Below are positions 24,163 to 31,979 of a DNA stretch of 64,000 nt, one piece after another. Below the pieces are notes generated by a model. That model was not told the origin of the DNA and ran no database searches. It saw nothing but the letters and a program-made list of their open reading frames with translations. The DNA is from Streptomyces sp. CB02009 (GTDB lineage: Bacteria; Actinomycetota; Actinomycetes; Streptomycetales; Streptomycetaceae). Within the stretch, counting starts at the first letter, position 1, and each line of letters opens with the position of its first letter. The position numbers and the translations under genes are program-made. Where the stretch lies: NCBI RefSeq assembly GCF_001905825.1, contig NZ_LIVV01000010.1, positions 248,001-312,000 of the forward strand. Reading direction: 5' to 3'.

Positions 24163-27100
24163 GTGACCGACCGTCTCATCGTTCGTGGCGCTCGTGAGCA
24201 CAACCTCAAGAACGTCTCGCTCGACCTCCCGCGTGACTCCCTGATCGTCTTCACGGGGCTCTCGGGATCGGGCAAGTCCTCCCTCGCGTTCGACACGATC
24301 TTCGCCGAGGGGCAGCGCCGCTACGTCGAGTCGCTCTCCTCGTACGCCCGACAGTTCCTCGGCCAGATGGACAAGCCGGACGTCGACTTCATCGAAGGTC
24401 TGTCGCCCGCGGTCTCCATCGACCAGAAGTCGACCTCGCGCAACCCGCGCTCGACGGTCGGCACCATCACCGAGGTCTACGACTACCTCCGCCTGCTCTT
24501 CGCCCGCATCGGCAAGCCGCACTGTCCCGAGTGCCGCCGGCCGATCTCCCGCCAGTCGCCGCAGGCCATCGTCGACAAGGTCCTCGAACTCCCCGAGGGC
24601 AGCCGCTTCCAGGTGCTCTCCCCGCTCGTGCGCGAGCGCAAGGGCGAGTTCGTCGACCTCTTCGCCGACCTCCAGACCAAGGGCTACAGCCGCGCCCGCG
24701 TCGACGGCGTGACCGTGCAGCTCAGCGAACCGCCGACGCTGAAGAAGCAGGAGAAGCACACGATCGAGGTGGTCGTCGACCGCCTCACCGTGAAGGACAG
24801 CGCCAAGCGCCGCCTCACCGACTCCGTCGAGACCGCGCTCGGACTCTCCGGCGGCATGGTCGTGCTCGACTTCGTCGACCTCGCCGAGGACGACCCCGAG
24901 CGCGAGCGGATGTACTCGGAGCACCTCTACTGCCCGTACGACGACCTCTCCTTCGAGGAGCTGGAGCCGCGCTCCTTCTCCTTCAACTCGCCGTTCGGCG
25001 CCTGCCCCGACTGCACCGGCATCGGCACCCGCATGGAGGTCGACCCGGAGCTGATCGTCCCCGACGAGGACAAGTCCCTCGACGAGGGCGCGATCCACCC
25101 CTGGTCGCACGGCCACACCAAGGAGTACTTCGGCCGGCTCATCGGCGGTCTGTCGCAGGCCCTCGGCTTCCGCACGGACCTGCCGTACGCGGCACTGCCG
25201 CAGCGCGCCAAGAAGGCCCTGATGCACGGCCACAAGACCCAGGTCGAGGTGCGCTACCGCAACCGGTACGGCCGCGAGCGGGCGTACACGACGCCGGCCT
25301 TCGAAGGCGCCGTCTCCTTCGTCAAGCGGCGGCACACCGAGGCCGAGAGCGACTCCAGCCGCGAGCGCTTCGAGGGCTACATGCGCGAGGTGCCGTGCCC
25401 CACCTGCGAGGGCACCCGCCTCAAGCCGATCGTCCTCGCGGTCACGGTCATGGAGAAGTCCATCGCCGAGGTCTCCGCGATGTCGATCAGCGACTGCGCC
25501 GAGTTCCTCTCCCGCCTCAGGCTGAACGCCCGGGACAAGAAGATCGCCGAGCGGGTCCTCAAGGAGGTCAACGAGCGGCTCCGCTTCCTCGTCGACGTCG
25601 GCCTCGACTACCTCTCGCTCAACCGCGCCGCGGGCACCCTCTCCGGCGGCGAGGCCCAGCGCATCCGGCTCGCCACCCAGATCGGCTCCGGCCTGGTCGG
25701 CGTGCTGTACGTGCTCGACGAGCCGTCCATCGGCCTCCACCAGCGCGACAACCACCGGCTCATCGAGACCCTCGTACGGCTCCGGGACATGGGCAACACG
25801 CTCATCGTCGTCGAGCACGACGAGGACACCATCAAGGTCGCCGACTGGATCGTCGACATCGGCCCCGGCGCCGGCGAGCACGGCGGCAAGGTCGTCCACT
25901 CCGGCACCTTGAAGGAGCTCCTCGGCAACGAGGAGTCGATGACCGGGCAGTACCTGTCCGGCCGCCGGGAGATCCCCACCCCGGACATCCGCCGCCCGGT
26001 CGACCCCGGCCGCCGGCTCACCGTCCACGGGGCCCGCGAGAACAACCTGCAGGACATCGACGTGTCCTTCCCGCTGGGCGTTCTCACCGCCGTCACCGGC
26101 GTCTCCGGCTCCGGCAAGTCGACCCTGGTCAACGACATCCTCTACACCCACCTCGCCCGCGAGCTGAACGGTGCCAAGTCGGTGCCCGGCCGGCACACGC
26201 GCGTGGACGGCGACGACCTCGTCGACAAGGTCGTGCACGTCGACCAGTCCCCGATCGGCCGCACCCCGCGGTCGAACCCGGCGACGTACACCGGCGTCTT
26301 CGACCACGTCCGCAAGCTCTTCGCCGAGACGATGGAGGCCAAGGTCCGGGGCTACCTGCCCGGCCGGTTCTCCTTCAACGTCAAGGGCGGCCGCTGCGAG
26401 AACTGCTCCGGCGACGGCACGATCAAGATCGAGATGAACTTCCTCCCGGACGTCTACGTCCCGTGCGAGGTCTGCCACGGCGACCGGTACAACCGGGAGA
26501 CCCTGGAGGTCCACTACAAGGGCAAGTCCATCGCCGAAGTCCTGAACATGCCGATCGAGGAGGCCCTGGACTTCTTCGAGGCCGTCCCGACCATCGCGCG
26601 CCACCTGCGCACGCTCAACGAGGTCGGCCTCGGATACGTCCGGCTCGGCCAGTCCGCGCCGACGCTCTCGGGCGGCGAGGCACAGCGCGTGAAGCTCGCC
26701 TCCGAGCTCCAGAAGCGCTCCACGGGCCGCACGGTCTACGTCCTGGACGAGCCGACCACCGGTCTGCACTTCGAGGACATCTCGAAGCTGATCAAGGTCC
26801 TCTCCGGACTGGTCGACAAGGGCAACTCGGTGATCGTCATCGAGCACAACCTCGATGTCATCAAGACCGCCGACTGGCTCATCGACATGGGCCCCGAGGG
26901 CGGCAGCGGCGGCGGCCTGGTCGTCGCCGAGGGCACGCCCGAGGAGGTCGCCTCGGTCCCGGCCAGCCACACCGGCAAGTTCCTCCGCGAGATCCTCGGC
27001 GCGGACCGGGTCAGCGACGCCGGGGTCACCGTCCCGGCTGCCCGCGGGACCAGGAAGACGGCGGCGAAGAAGGCCCCGGCCAAGGCACCCGCCAAGAAGG

Positions 27101-27228
27101 CCGCGGCGACGAAGACGGCTGCCACGAAGTCGGCCGCCACGAAGTCGGCCACGAAGGCGACCGCCACCAAGGCGACCGCCACCAAGGCCGCCGCGAAGAA
27201 GGCGACGACGCGGGCCCGCAAGGCCTGA
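24163..27228 (+). CDS. uvrA: excinuclease ABC subunit UvrA with histone-like tail
   Basis: UvrA is the damage-recognition ATPase of nucleotide-excision repair. This 1,021-residue protein has both ABC modules: Walker A GLSGSGKSS (~residue 33) and GVSGSGKST (~646), signatures LSGGEAQR (~493 and ~836), the zinc module beginning CPECRRP (~122), and the second zinc site CENCSGDG with CEVCHGD. The GTG at 24163 gives the canonical start TDRLIVRGAREHNLKNVSL. After the conserved end (~residue 955) come about 65 residues made almost only of Lys, Ala and Thr with AKKAPAK/ATKSAATK repeats, like a histone H1 tail. Such tails occur in some actinobacteria and would add non-specific DNA affinity. Confidence 0.98.
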   Translation: MTDRLIVRGAREHNLKNVSLDLPRDSLIVFTGLSGSGKSSLAFDTIFAEGQRRYVESLSSYARQFLGQMDKPDVDFIEGLSPAVSIDQKSTSRNPRSTVGTITEVYDYLRLLFARIGKPHCPECRRPISRQSPQAIVDKVLELPEGSRFQVLSPLVRERKGEFVDLFADLQTKGYSRARVDGVTVQLSEPPTLKKQEKHTIEVVVDRLTVKDSAKRRLTDSVETALGLSGGMVVLDFVDLAEDDPERERMYSEHLYCPYDDLSFEELEPRSFSFNSPFGACPDCTGIGTRMEVDPELIVPDEDKSLDEGAIHPWSHGHTKEYFGRLIGGLSQALGFRTDLPYAALPQRAKKALMHGHKTQVEVRYRNRYGRERAYTTPAFEGAVSFVKRRHTEAESDSSRERFEGYMREVPCPTCEGTRLKPIVLAVTVMEKSIAEVSAMSISDCAEFLSRLRLNARDKKIAERVLKEVNERLRFLVDVGLDYLSLNRAAGTLSGGEAQRIRLATQIGSGLVGVLYVLDEPSIGLHQRDNHRLIETLVRLRDMGNTLIVVEHDEDTIKVADWIVDIGPGAGEHGGKVVHSGTLKELLGNEESMTGQYLSGRREIPTPDIRRPVDPGRRLTVHGARENNLQDIDVSFPLGVLTAVTGVSGSGKSTLVNDILYTHLARELNGAKSVPGRHTRVDGDDLVDKVVHVDQSPIGRTPRSNPATYTGVFDHVRKLFAETMEAKVRGYLPGRFSFNVKGGRCENCSGDGTIKIEMNFLPDVYVPCEVCHGDRYNRETLEVHYKGKSIAEVLNMPIEEALDFFEAVPTIARHLRTLNEVGLGYVRLGQSAPTLSGGEAQRVKLASELQKRSTGRTVYVLDEPTTGLHFEDISKLIKVLSGLVDKGNSVIVIEHNLDVIKTADWLIDMGPEGGSGGGLVVAEGTPEEVASVPASHTGKFLREILGADRVSDAGVTVPAARGTRKTAAKKAPAKAPAKKAAATKTAATKSAATKSATKATATKATATKAAAKKATTRARKA

Positions 27229-27235
27229 CGTTCCC

Positions 27236-27316
27236 GGCAGGGCCCCCTCCTCGGGGGGCCCTGCCCGCGCGTCCGGGGTCCGTCCCGGACCCCGGACGGG
27301 GTCCGGGACGGACCCC
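27236..27316 (+). terminator. double terminator after uvrA
   Basis: Two perfect hairpins follow in series: a 12-bp stem at 27236-27247/27254-27265 (GGCAGGGCCCCC/GGGGGCCCTGCC) and a 19-bp stem at 27275-27293/27298-27316 with a GGAC loop. Together they should strongly insulate uvrA from the next gene. Confidence 0.88.
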
Positions 27317-27396
27317 GGGCCCGGCCGTCGGCGCCGGGCACCGCGCCGGTATCGTCGGTTCGGTCACGCCTTGCCCCGATCCACCGTGGAGCGCCC

Positions 27397-27834
27397 ATGT
27401 CCGGCCAGTCCAGCCGCCGCACCGTACTGAAGGGCGCCGCTCTCGCCGGTGCCGCCGGGCTGGGAGTCGCCGCCTGCTCCACCGAATCCAAGCTCGGCCA
27501 CGCCGGGGTCCCGACCCCGACCGCACCGGTCGACCTCGGCGCCCCGGACGACATCCCCGTCGGCGGCGCCAAGCTCTACCGCGAGCAGAAGGTCGTGGTG
27601 AGCTGCCCGGCCAAGGGCGAGTACAAGGCGTTCAGCGCCCAGTGCACCCACGCCGGCTGCGTCCTCGACAAGATCGAGAACAACGAGGGCAACTGCCCCT
27701 GCCACGGCAGCCGCTTCGACGTGACGACCGGCAAGGCGCTCAAGGGCCCGGCGACCGTCCCGCTCCCCGCCGTCCCGGTCCGCGTCGAGAACGGCAAGCT
27801 GATCGCGGGCCCGGAGTCCGCACCGAAGGCCTGA
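27397..27834 (+). CDS. exported Rieske [2Fe-2S] lipoprotein
   Basis: A 145-residue protein. The N-terminus SSRRTVLKGAALAGAAGLGVAAC combines a twin-arginine motif with a lipobox, so it is probably folded in the cytoplasm, exported by Tat and lipid-anchored at Cys27. The Rieske motifs are CTHAGC and CPCHGS, giving the Cys2His2 ligands of a [2Fe-2S] cluster. It is much shorter than the Rieske subunit of the bc1 complex and lacks its membrane helices, so it is more likely a soluble electron carrier outside the membrane. GTGGAG precedes the ATG. It is a single-gene unit between terminators. Confidence 0.93.
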   Translation: MSGQSSRRTVLKGAALAGAAGLGVAACSTESKLGHAGVPTPTAPVDLGAPDDIPVGGAKLYREQKVVVSCPAKGEYKAFSAQCTHAGCVLDKIENNEGNCPCHGSRFDVTTGKALKGPATVPLPAVPVRVENGKLIAGPESAPKA

Positions 27835-27846
27835 ACGGCTCACCGC

Positions 27847-27865
27847 GGCCCGACCACATCGGGCC
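27847..27865. terminator. bidirectional terminator
   Basis: GGCCCGA-ccaca-TCGGGCC forms a 7-bp stem between the convergent Rieske and XRE-regulator genes; CCCCC/GGGGG follows. Confidence 0.6.
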
Positions 27866-27900
27866 AGTCCCCCTGGGGGTCCCGCAGGGCTCCCGCCCCG

Positions 27901-28830
27901 TCAGCTCCAGTCCCAATCGATCCCCAGGATCCCCGGGCGCACCCCCTGCTCCACGACGTGCACCGTGCGGTGCCGGCCGCTCACGGTCAGCTCCGCACGG
28001 CCGCCGCGCGGCGCACCCGCCGACGCCTGCGCGAACCGCCGGCACCGCACCGGCAGCGCCGCCTCGTCGAAGCGCACCTGCAGCACGTACTGCCCGCCCG
28101 CGAAGCTGAACCCGCGTACGTACTCCCCGCTCGGTCCCCCCGTACCGTCCTCGAAGCCGTACGAGAACAGGTACGTGTCCCCGGCGCGCAGCCGGGTGTC
28201 GAAGAGCAGCTCGGCCACCAGCACCCCCGTCCCCGCGTCCCACCGCACCCGCCCCGTCCGGCAGTTCTCCGCCGCCCGCACCTCGACCCGCGACGGGTCG
28301 CAGCCCGGATCCCCGTGGTGGATGGCCAGATAGCGGTCCACGCCGTCCCGGTGCGCCCGCACGACCTGCTGCGACTCGCGCCCGACCAGCTCCCGGCCGG
28401 CCCCGACCCGGACCCGCTCGTGGTGCCCCACGGTGTGCAGCCCGCCGTCCGTCGGTGACTCCAGCGTGGCCAGGAGCTCCTCGACGGAGCCGGACGCCTC
28501 CACGAGCGAGCGGTACGAACGGGCCGCCGGGCGCTCCACCTCGGACCGCGCGGACGCGTCCTCCGTGAGCAGCCGCAGCAGCGAGTTCCCCGGCAGCTGC
28601 AGCACCTCCTCCAGCGCGCGGACCGCCTTGAGCGACTCCGGCCGCTGGGGACGGCGGGCACCCTGCTGCCAGTAGCTCAGACTCGTCACCCCGACCTTGA
28701 CGCCCCGATGCGCGAGATGGTGCTGGACCCGCTGGAGCGGCAGCCCCCGCACGGCCAGCGCGGTGCGCAGCGCCAGATGGAAGGGGCCGGTGTGCAGGAG
28801 CTGCACCAGATCGGCCTCGGTGTGGCTCAC
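27901..28830 (-). CDS. XRE-like transcriptional regulator with beta-rich C-terminal domain
   Basis: A 309-residue protein. Residues ~15-80 form a helix-turn-helix unit (RGLPLQRVQHHLAHRGVKVGVTSLSYWQQGARRPQRPESLKAVRALEEVLQLP) in which VTSLSYWQQGARRP is the recognition part. Residues ~95-309 contain no known enzyme motif and are predicted mostly beta-strand, suggesting a sensor or partner-binding domain. The start is a GTG with an excellent GAGGAG site. A perfect palindrome GTGAACGTTCAC sits just upstream of that site. The divergent neighbour encodes a secreted papain-like protease, so this protein probably controls itself and that operon. Confidence 0.78.
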   Translation of the reverse strand: MSHTEADLVQLLHTGPFHLALRTALAVRGLPLQRVQHHLAHRGVKVGVTSLSYWQQGARRPQRPESLKAVRALEEVLQLPGNSLLRLLTEDASARSEVERPAARSYRSLVEASGSVEELLATLESPTDGGLHTVGHHERVRVGAGRELVGRESQQVVRAHRDGVDRYLAIHHGDPGCDPSRVEVRAAENCRTGRVRWDAGTGVLVAELLFDTRLRAGDTYLFSYGFEDGTGGPSGEYVRGFSFAGGQYVLQVRFDEAALPVRCRRFAQASAGAPRGGRAELTVSGRHRTVHVVEQGVRPGILGIDWDWS

Positions 28831-28842
28831 GAGGACTCCTCA

Positions 28843-28854
28843 GTGAACGTTCAC
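28843..28854. promoter_or_regulatory. palindrome GTGAACGTTCAC before the XRE-type gene
   Basis: A perfect 12-bp inverted repeat ends just upstream of the ribosome binding site of the regulator (start 28830), a position suited to autorepression. Confidence 0.6.
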
Positions 28855-28912
28855 GGTGGGGGAGCGGAGTGTGGTGCCGCGTGGGGTGGGCGGGCAGGTG
28901 GACCGGGGGCGT

Positions 28913-28940
28913 CCGTTCACACCCGGGTCACACCGTTCAC
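28913..28940. promoter_or_regulatory. direct repeat CCGTTCAC, 20-bp period
   Basis: CCGTTCAC occurs at 28913-28920 and 28933-28940, exactly 20 bases apart and on the same face of the helix. The core GTTCAC is also the half-site of the palindrome at 28843-28854, so the same protein may bind all three places. Confidence 0.6.
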
Positions 28941-28969
28941 AGTCCGATGTCACCCCGCATTGAAGCGTG

Positions 28970-28998
28970 TTGACCGGATCCGGACAACGGCCGATGCT
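28970..28998 (+). promoter_or_regulatory. candidate promoter of the papain-like protease operon
   Basis: TTGACC (28970-28975) and GATGCT (28993-28998) are spaced by 17 bases. The -10 hexamer departs from TANNNT at its first base. The CCGTTCAC repeats lie 30-57 bases upstream of the -35, an activator-like position. Confidence 0.45.
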
Positions 28999-29071
28999 CC
29001 TGACCAGCGTCCGGACGCGATCCTCCACCCCCCACCCCCACACCCCACCCCCCGCTCCAGGGAGGAACGCG

Positions 29072-29659
29072 ATGCGCAGAAGAAAGCTGAACCTCGCGGC
29101 ACTCGCCGCAGCCGCCCTCTTTCTCGTCCCCACCACCTCGGCGTCCGCCGCACCCGCCGGCGAGGACGTCGCCGCCCTCGGCTCCAAGCGGCTGAACATC
29201 ACCATGCAGGCCCAGCAGAAGACCAACTGGTGCTGGGCGGCCGGCGGCAACACCATCGCCACCTGGTTCGGCCGGAACTACAGCCAGAACCAGTTCTGCA
29301 ACGCCGCCTTCAACCGCCAGCAGGGCTACGACTGCCCCAACAACCAGGCCACCCTCGGCAACGTCCAGACCGGCCTCAGCTGGGCCGGCATCAACCCCGG
29401 CTCCTACGTGACCGGCTGGCTGCGCTACTCCACCGTCCAGACCGAGATCAACGCCGACCGGCCCGTCGAGACCCGCATCCAGTGGTCCAGCGGCGGCGGC
29501 CACATGCACGTGATCTACGGCTACGACGACGCCAACAGCTGGGTCTACTGGGGCGATCCCTGGCCCTCCAGCGACCGCTACAACTGGGCCTCGCACGCCT
29601 GGTACGTCGACAACAGCTCCTTCTCCTGGACCCACTCGCTCTACCGGATAGGGGCGTGA
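29072..29659 (+). CDS. secreted papain-like cysteine protease
   Basis: A 195-residue exported protein. Residues 1-30 are a Sec signal peptide (MRRRKLNL... ending SASA). The mature part matches the papain-like C39/C70 (AvrRpt2-like) group: the oxyanion Gln and nucleophile in QQKTNWCWAAGGN (Cys54), the catalytic His in SSGGGHMHVIYGYDD (His144 or 146), and an Asp in YWGDPW (Asp162). It should therefore be an active peptidase outside the cell, though the target is unknown. GGAGG lies seven bases before the ATG. The next gene overlaps its stop, and an XRE-like regulator is divergent upstream. Confidence 0.88.
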   Translation: MRRRKLNLAALAAAALFLVPTTSASAAPAGEDVAALGSKRLNITMQAQQKTNWCWAAGGNTIATWFGRNYSQNQFCNAAFNRQQGYDCPNNQATLGNVQTGLSWAGINPGSYVTGWLRYSTVQTEINADRPVETRIQWSSGGGHMHVIYGYDDANSWVYWGDPWPSSDRYNWASHAWYVDNSSFSWTHSLYRIGA

Positions 29660-30501
29660 CGACGATGAACGCACGTGCCACGGGAGCGGGGCTCCTCACC
29701 GCCGCCGCGCTCGTCCTGCTCGGGGCGCTCCCGGCGGACGCCGCCGAGGCCCTGCCGCCCGCGCCCACCCCCGAACAGGCCGCCTCCGCGCCGGGGACCC
29801 TGGACACCCTGTCCCGGTTCTTCGCCCGGGACGGCGCCGTCGCCCGCTCCGCGGCCGCGCCGCGCGTCGAGGGCCGATCGGTGCCGGTGCGGATCCTCTC
29901 CCCGGACTTCGTCGCCGGGAAGCCGGGGGCGCCCGTCGCCCGGGTCGAGTTCCGGGCCAGCAGGGCCGTGTCCTCGGACGGCCAGAAGGCCTCGCTGTGG
30001 ACCGTCGAGCGGGCGGGCGGCTGGCAGGTCGTCAACATCGCCACCGGCGACGACGAGATCCGTTACGCGGAGCTGGGCGGCGGCGGGCTCGTGTTCCGCG
30101 AGCCGCAGATCGACGCGTGGTACGTCCAGAAGGGGGCGAAGGTGCTGCCGCTGGACGAGGACGCGGTACGGGCCGTCGGCCGGAACGGGACGAGCCTGGC
30201 CGGCTACCGGGAGCGGGTGGCCCGAGCGTACGGGGACAAGCTCCCCGGCTCGGCCTACGCGAAGAAGGGCACGGCCGGGGGGTACGGCGGGCCCGGGGCG
30301 GACGCCTCGGCGGCGGGGCCCATGACTGCGCCTGCGGCTGAGCCGAGGGCCGGGGCGGTGGCGGCTGCTGCGGCTGAGCCGGGGGCCGGGGCGACGGTGA
30401 CCGTGGCGTCGGCGACGGCGGGGGTGGGTGCCGGGTTGGCCCTGCTGCTGGTGTCGGTGGCGGCGGTCCGGCGGCGCCGGGCCACCACCCGGGAGCTCTG
30501 A
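29656..30501 (+). CDS. exported, C-terminally anchored protein of unknown function
   Basis: I do not recognise this 281-residue protein. It has a signal peptide (MNARATGAGLLTAAALVLLGALPADAAEA), an extracellular domain of about 150 residues (VPVRILSPDFVAGKPGAPVARVEFRASRAVS; a strand-rich SLWTVERAGGWQVVNIATGDDEI segment), an Ala/Gly/Pro linker, and a final hydrophobic helix followed by VRRRRATTREL, so it is probably tethered to the membrane with an inside C-terminus. The GTG start overlaps the protease stop (GTGA), giving tight translational coupling; a partner, substrate or inhibitor role for the protease is likely but unproven. Confidence 0.75.
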   Translation: MTTMNARATGAGLLTAAALVLLGALPADAAEALPPAPTPEQAASAPGTLDTLSRFFARDGAVARSAAAPRVEGRSVPVRILSPDFVAGKPGAPVARVEFRASRAVSSDGQKASLWTVERAGGWQVVNIATGDDEIRYAELGGGGLVFREPQIDAWYVQKGAKVLPLDEDAVRAVGRNGTSLAGYRERVARAYGDKLPGSAYAKKGTAGGYGGPGADASAAGPMTAPAAEPRAGAVAAAAAEPGAGATVTVASATAGVGAGLALLLVSVAAVRRRRATTREL

Positions 30502-30727
30502 CCCGCTCCGCCCCCGGGGCGGGCACTCGTCCCCAGGACGGTGCCCGCCCCGTCGGCCTCCCGTTCCACTGGGGGCAGTCGCCCCTGCTGGAGTGCCTGC
30601 GCCTGATCGCGCCTGCGGTCGCCCCCCTTGTTGTGGCCTCCCGTTCCGCCGGGGCGATGCCCCGTGCCTGCGGCCACCCCTTCGTCGTGGTCAGCCGTTG
30701 CGCCGGGGCGGTGCACGCCCGCCCACC

Positions 30728-30775
30728 CCGTTGTGGGCATCTGTTCCGCTGGGGCGGAACGGGTGGGCACAACGG
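30728..30775 (+). repeat. intergenic hairpin element, copy 1
   Basis: Outer stem CCGTTGTG/CACAACGG and inner stem GTTCCGC/GCGGAAC surround a short GGG-type loop. Single-stranded linkers GGGCATCT and GGGTGGG are conserved in the second copy. Confidence 0.75.
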
Positions 30776-30890
30776 AACGGTGCCCGTTGCCGGGCCTAGG
30801 CTTCCGTGCCTTGACCCGCACCCGGAGTGCACCGCTGCTTGGGGTGCGGGTTCAGGCGCAAGGGGCGGGGGCGCCGCCGAGGGCGCCGTC

Positions 30891-30935
30891 CCGTGTGCCC
30901 ACCCGTCCCGCCCTGCGGGACGATTGCCCACACGG
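30891..30935 (-). repeat. intergenic hairpin element, copy 2 (inverted)
   Basis: Read on the minus strand, this has outer stem CCGTGTG/CACACGG and inner stem GTCCCGC/GCGGGAC. Compared with copy 1, a T-A pair is missing from the outer stem and a T-A pair is replaced by C-G in the inner stem, both with matching changes on the other side. Confidence 0.75.
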
Positions 30936-31168
30936 GGCGGTGGTAGCGAGGGCGCGGCCACACGGCGGAGGGCTGCGGGGGCTGCCCGCGAGGCGGGTGA
31001 CACTGTCGGGTGCGGCGCGGGTGCGCGGCCCAATCGGGCCCGCCCCGGCGGGTCGCGCAGTCAGGCGTGGCGCGGTGCGACCCCCTTCCAGGCGACCCGC
31101 GGCCACGGGGCGAGGCGACCAGGCCGCCAGGCAGACACAGGCCCACCGGCCACGTTCTTCCGGCCGGG

Positions 31169-31921
31169 TCAGCGGGCCAAGTAGCCGCCGTCCACCGGGA
31201 GGATCGCGCCCGTGATGAACGACGCCTCCTCCGACGCCAGGAAGACGATCGCCGACGCCACCTCCTCCGGCGTCCCGAAGCGGCCCATCGGGTGGCCGCG
31301 TGCCACCTCCGCCAGGTACTCCGGACCGCCCGGTTCCAGGCGGGCCGCCGCCACCCGCTCCGTCTCGATCGTGCCGGGGGCCACCGCGTTCACCCGGATC
31401 CCGTGTTCCGCCCACTCCACCGCCAGGTGCTTGGTCAGGCCGGTGGCGACGAACTTCGCCGGGCCGTAGACCGCCTGCCGGGCCTGTCCCGCCACGCCCG
31501 AGATCGACGACGTGCAGACGACGGCCCCGCCGCCCGTGACGAGCATCGCCTCGATCGCGTACTTGCAGGTCAGGAACATGCCCCGGCCGTCCACCGCCAT
31601 CACCCGGTCGAAGTCGGAGCCCTCCGCCTCCGTGACGGAGAGCAGCGGGATCACTCCGGCGTTCGCCACCAGGACGTCCAGCCGTCCGAAGCGGTCCACC
31701 GCGGTGTCGATCATGCGCCGGGCGTCCTCCTCCCGGGACACGTCCCCGGTCACCGGGACCACCCCCGCCAGCGTCGCCAGCCGGTCCCCGTCGAGGTCGG
31801 CGGCGATCACCCGCGCGCCCTCCCGGAGGAACCGCTCCGCCGTCGCCCGTCCGATTCCGCTCGCCGCGCCCGTGATCACGCACACCCGGTCCGCCAGCCG
31901 TCCCGCCACCTGATTCGCCAT
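31169..31921 (-). CDS. short-chain dehydrogenase/reductase
   Basis: A classical SDR of 250 residues with ITGAASGIGRATAERF, the NAG motif (LVANAGVIP), the catalytic Ser in TSSISG and YGPAK as the Tyr-Lys pair. Asp after the glycine motif (AADLDGDRL) favours NAD(H) over NADP(H). The length and ending (TGAILPVDGGYLAR) are standard. It is divergent from uvrC with starts about 60 bases apart, so the promoters lie back to back; a repair connection is not implied. Substrate unknown. Confidence 0.9.
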   Translation of the reverse strand: MANQVAGRLADRVCVITGAASGIGRATAERFLREGARVIAADLDGDRLATLAGVVPVTGDVSREEDARRMIDTAVDRFGRLDVLVANAGVIPLLSVTEAEGSDFDRVMAVDGRGMFLTCKYAIEAMLVTGGGAVVCTSSISGVAGQARQAVYGPAKFVATGLTKHLAVEWAEHGIRVNAVAPGTIETERVAAARLEPGGPEYLAEVARGHPMGRFGTPEEVASAIVFLASEEASFITGAILPVDGGYLAR

Positions 31922-31979
31922 GCATCGCCAACGAGTGCGCGAGGCCGGAGTGTCGGTGCCCGCCAGTAGGGTGGGGAGC

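Larger units (their letters stand above)
30502..31168. repeat. 667-base gene-free stretch with degenerate hairpin repeats
   Basis: No plausible gene lies here. From about 30541 to 30775 three diverged copies of a ~50-bp unit follow one another, each carrying a GTTCCGCyGGGGCG-like core. The last copy (30728-30775) is a complete two-stem hairpin, and an inverted homologue lies at 30891-30935. A third hairpin (GACCCGCACCC at 30813-30823 with GGGTGCGGGTTC at 30842-30853) lies between them. The part after 30940 shows no clear feature. Confidence 0.75.

Noticed and set aside
24142..26970. A 942-residue open frame opposite uvrA
   Set aside because: Same antisense effect; the plus strand encodes canonical UvrA throughout.
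30628..31215. Open frames of 180-200 residues in the gene-free stretch
   Set aside because: They consist of Pro/Gly/Arg-rich translation of repeats, have no ribosome binding site and cross hairpin elements.
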